Source: Caryophanales bacterium UBA2450
GTDB lineage: Bacteria; Bacillota_I; Bacilli_A; RFN20; CAG-826
Direction: 5' to 3'
DNA: 48,684 nt
NCBI GenBank assembly: GCA_002342545.1
Contig: DDQE01000058.1
Coordinates: 1-48,684 of the forward strand
Shown: positions 24,223 through 33,087 of the stretch, piece after piece
Position numbering within the stretch: position 1 is the first letter of the stretch
Layout of the letters: each line of letters opens with the position of its first letter
Made by a program: the position numbers and the translations under genes
The notes under the pieces: generated by a model
What the model was told of the DNA's origin: nothing
Seen by the model: the letters and a program-made list of their open reading frames with translations, nothing else
The model's database searches: none

Positions 24223-25297
24223 TGTTTATCGCGTAAAAGAGGAAATTAAAGAAGAAGAAATGCGTGTTGAGTATACTCGACCGAAATTCTGGCATCGCTG
24301 TGTTGCTAATTTTGTGGATTTCTTTATTTTCGCTATTGTGTTCTTATTTTTATTCATTGGTACTAGAGCCGCTGTTCAAGCCACTCCACCTTATAAAGTA
24401 ATTAAGGCACAGTTATATGACATTCAACTTCGTAGTGGTATTTATCGTGAGCCTGTCGCAGATTCTACTACAACTGACACAATTGATATTGTGTTCTATA
24501 TCGATAATTATAAAAAAGGTACTCCTGCAGGAGACGAGTTTGATATTGATGTCGATGACAAACCAATGTTTATTAACGGAATGTGCGTCAAGGCTATCAA
24601 AATATTTATTAATTTCTGCCATGAAAATTGTTCTTATGAGCGTTATCAAGACCTTTTAGTTTATTATGATGAAGCAAGACTAAACGCTACAATTGATGGC
24701 CTACATTTCTTTGTTCTCGACGATGAAAATAATGTTGTTCCTAATCCAACAGTTAAAGCAGATAAAGGAAAACTTAGATCATACTATACAAATGTATTTA
24801 AGCCTTTTATAGAAAAAAGGTGTATTCCTTTTTTAAGCGCTAATGTGCCTGGCTATCACGACTTAATTAGAACCGATTATCGTTTATTAATTCTTTTAGA
24901 ATTACCAGTGTCATATGTCTTAGCAGGAATACTAGTTTATTTTGTTCCTCCTTTATATTTTAGAAGGGGAAGAAAAACTCTTGGAAAAGCTTTATATCAT
25001 ATTGGTTTAATTGACCAACGTCTATTATCACCTACAGTACCTAGATTTTTACTGCGATTTTTAATTTTTCTATTTGGGGAACTAATTCTTTCTATGTTCT
25101 CATTTGGAATACCCTACATTATTTCTTTTTCAATGATGGCATTCTCCAAGAAAAAACAAGGATTTCCTGATTTTATGGTACGAACGCTTGAAGTCGATAC
25201 AAGCAAGGCTAATATTTATTTAGATTATGTCGAAGCAGTTACTAAAAATCAAATTCATGGTGAAGCAATTGACTTTAAATTAGAGAAGCCTCTTTAA
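24215..25297 (+). CDS. RDD-family membrane protein
   Basis: A 360-residue membrane protein. The RDD-type start RPKFWHRCVANFVDFFIFAIV (split at 23-44) leads into TM1 (about 31-52), a roughly 170-residue external domain, TM2 (about 222-250), a basic loop (RRGRKTLGKALYHIGLID) that matches the RDD family's second conserved region, and one or two segments at 277-310. RDD proteins are small membrane proteins of uncertain role, some linked to transport; the long insertion between TM1 and TM2 is unusual. Overlaps the preceding gene by eight bases. Confidence 0.7.
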   Translation: MDDVYRVKEEIKEEEMRVEYTRPKFWHRCVANFVDFFIFAIVFLFLFIGTRAAVQATPPYKVIKAQLYDIQLRSGIYREPVADSTTTDTIDIVFYIDNYKKGTPAGDEFDIDVDDKPMFINGMCVKAIKIFINFCHENCSYERYQDLLVYYDEARLNATIDGLHFFVLDDENNVVPNPTVKADKGKLRSYYTNVFKPFIEKRCIPFLSANVPGYHDLIRTDYRLLILLELPVSYVLAGILVYFVPPLYFRRGRKTLGKALYHIGLIDQRLLSPTVPRFLLRFLIFLFGELILSMFSFGIPYIISFSMMAFSKKKQGFPDFMVRTLEVDTSKANIYLDYVEAVTKNQIHGEAIDFKLEKPL

Positions 25298-25320
25298 TTC
25301 TCCTACTTTTGCTTTTTTTG

Positions 25321-25349
25321 TTTACTATTTACACGTATTCGCATACAAT
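25321..25349 (+). promoter_or_regulatory. candidate internal promoter of the ABC importer operon
   Basis: TTTACT (25321-25326), a 17-base spacer and TACAAT (25344-25349), 27 bases before the next ATG. It could drive the exoprotein and transporter genes independently of the upstream nuclease genes. Confidence 0.5.
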
Positions 25350-25375
25350 ATAAGTACATTACAGGCGGCACAAAT

Positions 25376-27508
25376 ATGAATAATATTAGAAAAACCCTTG
25401 CCGGTTTCTTAGTGTTTGGAATGTTAGCCACTTTTGCTTTTACTCAAAAGCCTGCTACAGTGGTTTCCGCCCAATCTGATGAAGCGTCATCAATTACACG
25501 AAATACTGTAAACGATGATTTTTCTGATGAGACAGAGGTGGACAGCCAAGAAATTGGCGTTAGCATTTCCCAAAGTACTACGACTAGCACCTCACAATCT
25601 CTAACAGTATCATTCAGGTCTAAAACTTTATCAGGCTTTAGGACCGCTATTTTTAATTATATTATCGGAATCGATGATGCTAATTATACTGGCGATCCAT
25701 CTGATCCAGCACCTGAAGGATATGATGTTTACGATGAAGAAACTGGACTTCCTTTATTTGAAGGATATGTTGCTTACGTAACTGGTAGCGTTTCTGAAAA
25801 TAATAAAAACGTTTATATCCCATCAAAAATGACTTTTACTGGTCGATTCACTATCAAAGTTACTAGAATCGATGCTGGAGCTGTTTCTACCGCTGGTTGT
25901 GGTTCTACTGATATCCCTAATACATGGACTTACACTTCTGGTTCTGAAGTAATTTCTAGAATCAAAAATATCTATATTCCAAGCACTATTACAGAAATTA
26001 AAGCTGGTGCATTTACTGGTATGCCAACAGATGGTAGTGCAGTTATTCACTTTGAGGGTAGTGCTATTCCTTCAGGTTTTGAAACTGGTTGGGTAGACGT
26101 TGATGTAACTGATCCAAATTTAATTGACATTAGTACTTCTAGCTATGATAAGCCAAAACAAAAGAATTCCAACGTTGGTGGTACAGTTGATATTCCTGAT
26201 CCATTAGGAAGACCACTCAACTTCATTCTTGGTTATGTTGATTTAGACGCTGATAAAAATTATCCACTTACTGTTCAATATGATTTAGTCACAAATCTAA
26301 ATGGTGTTGAAACTAGAGAAACTATTTATGAGGCTTTACCACTTGTTAATACACGTAATCCTTATGATGCTTGTGGTCCTTTAGCAACAAACAGTTATAC
26401 TAGAACTCTTGGTTATAAATTAGGTAAGGGCCAATCTATTGATGATTCCTCTGTTGTTTTCCATAACATCCGTAAAACTTATGTAGACGGAGAAGGAAAA
26501 ACTCAAGTTGATTTCACTAAGAGATATTTTGCTCGCCCAATTATTGGCTATTCTGAAAAGCAAAACATTGATAATTTAGTTCACGTTAGAGCTTCGACAA
26601 ACTCAACATTTGCTGGATATTCTATGTTTACATTAAAAATGGATAAAAATTTATCCATTAAATCCGCTAAATATCCTCAACCACATTCATTATATTTAGA
26701 TGTTAAGACTGATGTTTATGAACAAAATAAGGCAAACATTAAGTCTGGCAAAACCAAAATCCGTTATCTTCTTTATAATTTATATAATTCCTCATATCAC
26801 TTTGTATATGTCGGTGCGAATAATGAATTAAAAGATGTAGTTGTCCCTGTTAAAACTGTTATTTCTTATCAAAATTTAGAAAACGATAGCGACAACTTAG
26901 TTTCTATTCTTTTAAAGAATTCTGCAATTGCTCCAGATTTCAATCCATCTAAAGTGAGATTATTTGAATTGATGAATATCACTATTCAAATGGATTTAAT
27001 TACTACTACAGATTCTGGTAGTGTCTCCATTTTAGGTAAATCATCAATTAGTTATAAATTCGCGTACATTACTATTATTAACTCAGCAGAAGATATAAGC
27101 GTCTTCAATTGGAATTTATTCTTAATTATTTTCTTTGCATCATTTGTGGTTGTTTATGCCGCTGCGGCATTTGCAACTTATAAGATTATGAAAGAAAAAT
27201 TCAAGAATGATGAATTTAGACGTGTAAATGGTAAAAAATTCTTAAAAAAAGCTATTTTAGGCGGTTTAGGACTTGGCGAAGTGCTTCTTGCAGTCTTATT
27301 CATTATTTTAAGAACAGTTGGATTCAAGAATACAATCGTTGTCTATAACCCAACCGACCCATTATTAATTGCTACTGCAATTGTTGGTCTTATTATTTTC
27401 GGTTACTTCATTGTTTACATTATTAAACTTGTTAAAGCTGAAAAAGAAAGAAGAAAAGCAATTCGTCTCAAACTTAATGAAGATGTTGAAGACGATGGAA
27501 CTAACTAA
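25376..27508 (+). CDS. large exported protein with LRR-like segment and three C-terminal membrane helices
   Basis: A 710-residue protein. The signal peptide has a probable cleavage site after VVSA (residue 32), followed by a Ser/Thr-rich stretch. Residues about 145-235 resemble a BspA-type leucine-rich repeat (IYIPSTITEIKAGAFTGMP). The central region is beta-rich and not recognised. Three membrane helices lie at about 582-604, 625-648 and 662-686, ending in a charged cytoplasmic tail (KAEKERRKAIRLKLNEDVEDD). The large outside domain and the anchor suggest a surface receptor or accessory subunit. It sits 23 bases upstream of the ABC ATPase and reads like part of that operon. The Shine-Dalgarno is poor (GGCGG). 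Confidence 0.6.
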   Translation: MNNIRKTLAGFLVFGMLATFAFTQKPATVVSAQSDEASSITRNTVNDDFSDETEVDSQEIGVSISQSTTTSTSQSLTVSFRSKTLSGFRTAIFNYIIGIDDANYTGDPSDPAPEGYDVYDEETGLPLFEGYVAYVTGSVSENNKNVYIPSKMTFTGRFTIKVTRIDAGAVSTAGCGSTDIPNTWTYTSGSEVISRIKNIYIPSTITEIKAGAFTGMPTDGSAVIHFEGSAIPSGFETGWVDVDVTDPNLIDISTSSYDKPKQKNSNVGGTVDIPDPLGRPLNFILGYVDLDADKNYPLTVQYDLVTNLNGVETRETIYEALPLVNTRNPYDACGPLATNSYTRTLGYKLGKGQSIDDSSVVFHNIRKTYVDGEGKTQVDFTKRYFARPIIGYSEKQNIDNLVHVRASTNSTFAGYSMFTLKMDKNLSIKSAKYPQPHSLYLDVKTDVYEQNKANIKSGKTKIRYLLYNLYNSSYHFVYVGANNELKDVVVPVKTVISYQNLENDSDNLVSILLKNSAIAPDFNPSKVRLFELMNITIQMDLITTTDSGSVSILGKSSISYKFAYITIINSAEDISVFNWNLFLIIFFASFVVVYAAAAFATYKIMKEKFKNDEFRRVNGKKFLKKAILGGLGLGEVLLAVLFIILRTVGFKNTIVVYNPTDPLLIATAIVGLIIFGYFIVYIIKLVKAEKERRKAIRLKLNEDVEDDGTN

Positions 27509-27531
27509 TTAGTCATATAAGGAGTCTAAAT

Positions 27532-29442
27532 ATGGAAATTAGAATTAAAGAATTGACAAAAATTTTCCCAGGTGATGCGAAAAAGAATATTCGTGACACT
27601 ATTGCGGTAAAAGATCTCGATTTCGTTGTTAAAGACGGTGAACTCGTAGGTTTACTTGGTCCTTCTGGATGTGGAAAATCAACCACTCTTTACATGATTG
27701 CAGGTCTTCATAATCCTACTTCTGGCGAGGTGTGGTTTGGTGATCAAGAAGTTACCAATTTATCTCCAGAAAAAAGAGGTATTGGATTAGTTTTCCAAAA
27801 CTACGCTTTATATCCTCATATGACTATTTATAAAAACATTGAATTCCCACTTACGAATTTACAAGTTGAAGTTCCACTCGTAACATTCTTCAATTATTCA
27901 ATTAAATTCACATATGTGATGAAACCATCTGATATTGCTAGTGGTATTACCAAATCTATTCAATCATTAGCGAAAAAATGTGGCTTTAGTAAGAAACAAT
28001 TCTCCGTTGCTGTTAGCGGCGAAAAAGAATTAGTTGCTGATGTTAAACTTAACGCTGTTTCTCCAACTGCTAAAGATATGTTTGTTGACAATATGAGCAA
28101 GATTGTTGACTTTAAACTTGAATCTTGTGAAGAACAACAAGCCACTGAAGCATTATTTGATACTAACTTCCGCGCAACCGTTAATGTTATTAGCGAAGGT
28201 GAATTAGTGGAAGTTAATATTAAAGGCCGTTTAGGTAAAGAATTCAAAACCTCTATGATTGATGAGACTATTAATGGCTTAAAACACGCTGTTAATACTC
28301 ATGGTGGTAAAGCTGCTGAATGCGTTATTACTAAAACTCAACACGGTTATGAAATTATGGCCCGTGTTGTCAATTTACCACATCACAAATTACAAGAATG
28401 TATCGAAGCAGTTAAGTCCGCTTATAACTATGATACTTTAGGATATTCCATTACTCAGGTTATCAATAAAGAATTAACTGATTCTGTTAGAAAATTCTTA
28501 AATGAAAAGAAATTATCTTTCTCCGATTATAAGATTTATTTTGATAAGACACACGTTAAGATCTTCTTCAAATTAATGAAGGCGTCTACTGAAACCGCTG
28601 ATGCTGTTTTAGCAGAACTCGCTGAAAAACTTGACTTAAGCGATGTTGAAAAAGAAGTTAAGCAAGCTATCACACACCGTAAATTAACAAAAGAAGAACG
28701 TCGCGACATTATTTATGAAACCGCCAAACTTGTTCAAGTTGATGAATATTTACAAAGAAAACCAAATCAACTCTCCGGTGGTCAACAACAACGTGTCGCT
28801 ATTGCTCGTGCGCTTGTTAAACACCCACGCGTCCTCTTATTAGATGAACCATTATCTAACTTAGATGCACGTTTAAGATTACAAACCCGTGAAGAAATTA
28901 GACGTATTCAACAAGAAACCGGTATTACTTCTGTTTTCGTTACCCACGACCAAGAAGAAGCAATGTCCATTTCTGATGAAATCGTCGTTATGAAATTAGG
29001 CGAAATGCAACAAATGGGTAAACCACAAGAGGTTTATAACTCACCTGCTAACTTATTCGTTGCTCAATTCTTAGGAACTCCACCAATTAACGTTTTTAAA
29101 GCCCACGCAAAAGGCAAAAAAGTTATGATTGGTGAAGATTGTGTCCTAGAAGTTAACGAAGATTTAGGTGATAAAGACATCTATGCTGCAATTCGACCAG
29201 AAGGATTTATTCTAGCTAAACCAGGCGAAAAGAATACATTAAGAGGCAATTGTGAAATGGTCCAAGTTATGGGACGTGATATTTCCGCAATTGTTGCTAG
29301 TGAGTATTGTATTAAACATGACTACAGAGTCATCATTTCATCTGATGACAAAGTTGCTCCTGGTCCAGTCGCCTTTAAAATTAAGCCACATAAGATTTTC
29401 TTGTTTGATGGTGAAACCGAAGAACGTATTTATCTCAAATAA
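27532..29442 (+). CDS. ABC importer ATPase (UgpC/MalK type) with a ~275-residue insertion
   Basis: A 636-residue ATPase, where the family norm is about 370. All motifs are present: Walker A GPSGCGKST (43-51), Q-loop QNYALYPHMT (89-98), signature LSGGQQQR (414-421), Walker B VLLLDEP (434-440), D-loop SNLDAR (442-447) and H-loop VTHDQEEA (470-477), then a TOBE-like C terminus (about 515-636). The Q-loop to signature distance is about 320 residues against the usual 50. The extra block (about 109-382) appears to hold three helix-strand-strand-helix units (139-194, 247-301, 315-371). The frame is continuous and codon use matches its neighbours. UgpC-like ATPases of mycoplasmas are, as I recall, also long. 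Powers the two permeases that follow. Confidence 0.93.
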   Translation: MEIRIKELTKIFPGDAKKNIRDTIAVKDLDFVVKDGELVGLLGPSGCGKSTTLYMIAGLHNPTSGEVWFGDQEVTNLSPEKRGIGLVFQNYALYPHMTIYKNIEFPLTNLQVEVPLVTFFNYSIKFTYVMKPSDIASGITKSIQSLAKKCGFSKKQFSVAVSGEKELVADVKLNAVSPTAKDMFVDNMSKIVDFKLESCEEQQATEALFDTNFRATVNVISEGELVEVNIKGRLGKEFKTSMIDETINGLKHAVNTHGGKAAECVITKTQHGYEIMARVVNLPHHKLQECIEAVKSAYNYDTLGYSITQVINKELTDSVRKFLNEKKLSFSDYKIYFDKTHVKIFFKLMKASTETADAVLAELAEKLDLSDVEKEVKQAITHRKLTKEERRDIIYETAKLVQVDEYLQRKPNQLSGGQQQRVAIARALVKHPRVLLLDEPLSNLDARLRLQTREEIRRIQQETGITSVFVTHDQEEAMSISDEIVVMKLGEMQQMGKPQEVYNSPANLFVAQFLGTPPINVFKAHAKGKKVMIGEDCVLEVNEDLGDKDIYAAIRPEGFILAKPGEKNTLRGNCEMVQVMGRDISAIVASEYCIKHDYRVIISSDDKVAPGPVAFKIKPHKIFLFDGETEERIYLK

Positions 29443-29453
29443 GGAGGTTCTTT

Positions 29454-30584
29454 ATGGGTATTGAATTACTTAGTTTTTTGAAAGGAAAGAAGAAGAAACA
29501 AGCCTCTAACAAGGGTAGTGGTTTAATGACTCTTGAACCTGAAAAAGTACCTGTATATACTCCAGGGCTTCAGGCTGATGGTACTGTTGTTCGCTTAGTA
29601 AGCAACAGAAAAATCAAAAAACCATATCGAGTTAGTGGTATTGATGATGTTGCCAGTAAAAACAACTGGAAAGCATGGCTATACTTAGCTCCAGTTATTA
29701 TTCTTGTCACCATCTTCTTACTTTATCCTTTAATTAATACAATTTTTATCTCGTTTACTAAAAACTATAACTATACGACAGGTAAATATGATGGATTTAC
29801 TCTTGAAAACTTCGGTATCATCTTGCATATGATTCCGTACAAGAGTAGTGCAGGCGAAGCTTGGGAGACAAGCTTTACGAGTAACGCTATTCCTAATACT
29901 TTCATTATTACATTCGTTACCGTTCCTGTTTCTATTTTCCTTGCATTAATTATTTCTGTCGCCCTTAATTCTATTAAGGCATTCCAAAGATTCTTACAAA
30001 CAGTATTCTTCTTACCGTACGTTACAAATAGTATTGCTATTGGTATGGTTTTCTCTGTTTTATTCGATGATGCTGGTTTAATTAACTATATATTTGGATT
30101 GCAGCATGCCGGTCCAAATGGTGGTCCAATGCAATGGATTTATAACACCCCAACCGCAATTGCCATGATTCCTCTTTGCCTATTTATTGTTTGGAATAGT
30201 ATTCCATTTAAGATTTTGATTTTATTATCAGGATTACAAGGTATTGATAAGCAATATTATCAAGCTGCTCAAATTGATGCTGCTCCAAAATGGAAAGTTT
30301 TTGGAAGAATTACTGTCCCATTATTGTCTCCACAGATTTTATATTTGATGATCACATCATTTATTGGAGCGTTTAAAGAATATAACAGTATCGTTTCTAT
30401 CTTTGGTAAAAAAGGTGAAACAATGGCCGGACAAAAGAACATGTACACAATCGTTTTCTATGTGTATGACAATATTTCGGCTAATACCTCTTTTGCGGCT
30501 GCCGCTGCTGTGTTCTTATTTATCATTATTTTAGTCTTTACATTCATCCAGTTCTGGGCGAGTAGTAAAAGAGTTCATTATTAG
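29454..30584 (+). CDS. ABC importer permease, MalF/UgpA type
   Basis: A 376-residue membrane subunit of a carbohydrate-type (CUT1-like) ABC importer. A cytoplasmic N terminus of about 75 residues precedes the first helix (YLAPVIILVTIFLLYPLI). The EAA loop that docks on the ATPase is at about 270-290 (QAAQIDAAPKWKVFGRITVP). The family is best known for sugars and glycerol phosphate, but the neighbouring nuclease suggests a nucleic-acid-derived substrate, as proposed for the similar mycoplasma cassette. GGAGG precedes the ATG; 11 bases after the ATPase. Confidence 0.9.
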   Translation: MGIELLSFLKGKKKKQASNKGSGLMTLEPEKVPVYTPGLQADGTVVRLVSNRKIKKPYRVSGIDDVASKNNWKAWLYLAPVIILVTIFLLYPLINTIFISFTKNYNYTTGKYDGFTLENFGIILHMIPYKSSAGEAWETSFTSNAIPNTFIITFVTVPVSIFLALIISVALNSIKAFQRFLQTVFFLPYVTNSIAIGMVFSVLFDDAGLINYIFGLQHAGPNGGPMQWIYNTPTAIAMIPLCLFIVWNSIPFKILILLSGLQGIDKQYYQAAQIDAAPKWKVFGRITVPLLSPQILYLMITSFIGAFKEYNSIVSIFGKKGETMAGQKNMYTIVFYVYDNISANTSFAAAAAVFLFIIILVFTFIQFWASSKRVHY

Positions 30585-30596
30585 GAGGATATCAAG

Positions 30597-31580
30597 ATGT
30601 CAAAAACTGCAACTGCAACATACATTGATTTCGCTGATGTCAGAGTTAATAAGAACTTAGTACTTTCCATTACTGAGTCATCAAAGACCGTTGATCAAAT
30701 TAAGTCTGCTGAAAAAGTCAGTCATATCATTTTTACAATTTTGACTTATGCTTTTATTATCGCATTAGCCTTAATTGTCATTTTCCCATTCTATTGGATG
30801 ATTATTACATCATTAAAAACTTATAACGAAATTACTCAAGAAAATCAAACATTCTTCCCATCGGTTGTTATGTGGTCTAACTACGTATACGTGTTCCAAC
30901 ACTTTAACTTCTTTGTTTATATGAAGAACACGATTATCGTTGCGATATTCTCTACAATCGGTACTTTATTAACTACAATCTTTGCAGCATTTGCATTCTC
31001 TAGATTGCAGTTCAAAGGTCGAGAAGCATTATTTATGGTTTTCTTAGCAACAATGATGATTCCTGGTGAAATGATGGTTATTTCTAACTACATCACTGTT
31101 GCCTCGTTTGGATGGATTACATCTTCTACCCATACTCAAACAATTACTGAAGCCTATGCGGCAATGATTGTTCCATTCTGGGTTAGTGTCTTCCACATTT
31201 ATTTATTGAGACAAAACTTCAAACAAATTCCAAACGAATTATATTTGGCTGCTAAAGTCGACGGAAAATCTGACTGGTCCTACTTATGGAAAGTCATGGT
31301 ACCTTTAGCTGCTCCAACTCTTATCTCGATTTCAATTTTGAAATTCATGGGAACTTGGAACTCCTATGTGTGGCCAAACTTGGTTACAGAACTTCCACAA
31401 TACCGTTTGATTTCTAACGGTTTACGTGAATCAAGCTTCCAGAACGCTGACCTTGGTACCATTGAATATGGATATCAAATGGCAGCGTCCATCTTAGTTA
31501 CTGTACCTCTATTCTTACTCTTCGTATTCTTCCGTAAATACATTATGAAGGGTGTTGGAAGAGCCGGTATTAAAGGCTAA
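30597..31580 (+). CDS. ABC importer permease, MalG/UgpE type
   Basis: A 327-residue membrane subunit pairing with the preceding permease. Five to six helices; the first begins near residue 47 (HIIFTILTYAFIIALALIVI) after a soluble N terminus longer than usual. The EAA loop is at about 218-237 (AAKVDGKSDWSYLWKVMVP), followed by LAAPTLISISILKFMGTWNSY, typical of MalG/UgpE. AGGAGG precedes the ATG, 12 bases after the previous gene. A stable hairpin follows before the binding-protein genes. Confidence 0.92.
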   Translation: MSKTATATYIDFADVRVNKNLVLSITESSKTVDQIKSAEKVSHIIFTILTYAFIIALALIVIFPFYWMIITSLKTYNEITQENQTFFPSVVMWSNYVYVFQHFNFFVYMKNTIIVAIFSTIGTLLTTIFAAFAFSRLQFKGREALFMVFLATMMIPGEMMVISNYITVASFGWITSSTHTQTITEAYAAMIVPFWVSVFHIYLLRQNFKQIPNELYLAAKVDGKSDWSYLWKVMVPLAAPTLISISILKFMGTWNSYVWPNLVTELPQYRLISNGLRESSFQNADLGTIEYGYQMAASILVTVPLFLLFVFFRKYIMKGVGRAGIKG

Positions 31581-31585
31581 AACAT

Positions 31586-31610
31586 ATTTAATCGTCGTTA
31601 GACGTTAAAT
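31586..31610 (+). promoter_or_regulatory. intra-operon hairpin between permease and binding-protein genes
   Basis: ATTTAA (31586-31591) pairs with TTAAAT (31605-31610), and CGTC (31593-31596) with GACG (31601-31604), around GTTA with one bulged base. There is no T run. Such hairpins can protect or process mRNA and so allow higher expression of the downstream binding lipoproteins. Confidence 0.5.
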
Positions 31611-31634
31611 AAATAAACTATTTAAGGAGAAATT

Positions 31635-33059
31635 ATGAAAAAGAATCGTTTATTAGCTCTACTTGTTGCCGCTACCGCAATCCCGTTAGTTGGTTGTGGA
31701 GAAAAAGACAATAGAACTCACATCGTCATTTGGACAACTTATAATGATACTTATCAAACAATCATTAATGACTGTATTGAAGAATTTGAAGAATCTCATC
31801 CAGATATTAAAGTTGATAACATCAAACAACAAGGTAGTTATCAAGATTTAGCAAAAATGGTTACCGATGGTGCTGCTGTTGATAACTATCCAGATATGGT
31901 TGCTGCTTATCCAGATTCCGCTAATGCATTCATTATAAACGGTATTGCCTTAGATATGACTCCATATATGGAAGACGAAGAAATTGGCTGGACTGAAGAT
32001 GATCTTGATGATATTCCTGAAAATTATATTGCATTAGGTCAACAATATATCATTCCAGGTACATATTCCTTGCCTGCTTCTAAATCAACCGAAGCTATGT
32101 ATTATAACCAAGATGTTTTAATTGGCCTAGATTTAAGCGATATCGATGCCACTATTAATGGCGGTCAACCACTTAATGATAACTATATCAAGAATCTTAC
32201 TTGGGAAGAATTATTTGAGAAATTAGTTCCTGCTTTAGATGCTTATGATCAAGCTCAAGAAGAAGGCGAAAAAATTATTGACCGTACAACATATACTGAC
32301 TGGGCATGGGTTGGTTATGATTCAGACGATAACTTCTTTATTACCTTAGCTGAACAATATGGCTATGGTTATACCGGCGTTGATAAAGTTACTGGTAAAG
32401 GTCAAATTAGTTTTGACAACGCCGGCATGAAAGACCTTATGAAAAAATTCAAAGGTTATAACGACAAACATTATTTCACCACAAAAGGCGTTATTAAACA
32501 AAACGTTAACTACCGTTCTACTAAAGGCGCAATGTTATTCTCTATTGGTTCAACCGGTGGAGTCAAATACCAATTTGATGATTCAACTAAATATAATGTT
32601 GGCGTTGCACCAATTCCATATGCTGCTGGTCGTACACGTAGGCAAATTGCTCAAGGACCAGATTTCGCTTTCTTAAATCATAATAATGAAACAAGAGCTA
32701 AAGCAATTTGGGAATTCTTTAAACTATTTACTTCCACTGATTATAATACCCGCTGGGCTATAACTTCAGGTTATTCACCAGTTAGATATTCTGTTATGGC
32801 AACTCCTGACTATATGGATTACGCTGATTATACAGACAAAGAAGAACACACAATCGATAGACTTTATGCTTTGAATGCTGATTACGCTTCTAGCGTTGGT
32901 GATTATATGTTTACCTCCCCTGTATTTAAGGGTTCAGATGAAGCTCGTATCCAAGTTGGTACAATTTATGCCGCATGTGTCGCTGCTGGTGCAGGTTTAG
33001 ATAGTCAAATCGATACTATTTTCAAAACCGCAGTCGATAATACAAAATTAAAAATGTAA
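31635..33059 (+). CDS. ABC importer substrate-binding lipoprotein 1
   Basis: A 474-residue solute-binding lipoprotein (lipobox LVGC, C21) of the family 1 extracellular binding proteins. It begins the mature part with HIVIWTTYNDTYQTIINDCIEEFEE, the usual first strand and helix of this family. It shares many blocks with the next gene: 'YPD' near residue 93, GTYSLP..KSTEAM, FSIGSTGG and QGPDFAFL, so the two are paralogues. The acidic, aromatic-rich sequence does not reveal the ligand. AAGGAG precedes the ATG. Confidence 0.9.
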   Translation: MKKNRLLALLVAATAIPLVGCGEKDNRTHIVIWTTYNDTYQTIINDCIEEFEESHPDIKVDNIKQQGSYQDLAKMVTDGAAVDNYPDMVAAYPDSANAFIINGIALDMTPYMEDEEIGWTEDDLDDIPENYIALGQQYIIPGTYSLPASKSTEAMYYNQDVLIGLDLSDIDATINGGQPLNDNYIKNLTWEELFEKLVPALDAYDQAQEEGEKIIDRTTYTDWAWVGYDSDDNFFITLAEQYGYGYTGVDKVTGKGQISFDNAGMKDLMKKFKGYNDKHYFTTKGVIKQNVNYRSTKGAMLFSIGSTGGVKYQFDDSTKYNVGVAPIPYAAGRTRRQIAQGPDFAFLNHNNETRAKAIWEFFKLFTSTDYNTRWAITSGYSPVRYSVMATPDYMDYADYTDKEEHTIDRLYALNADYASSVGDYMFTSPVFKGSDEARIQVGTIYAACVAAGAGLDSQIDTIFKTAVDNTKLKM

Positions 33060-33087
33060 TTAAAATTATTAATTAGGAGGACAAAAT

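Noticed and set aside
27532..29442. ABC ATPase insertion as an assembly error or chimera
   Set aside because: The frame is continuous, codon use does not change, and the flanking helical subdomain sequences resume correctly at both ends.
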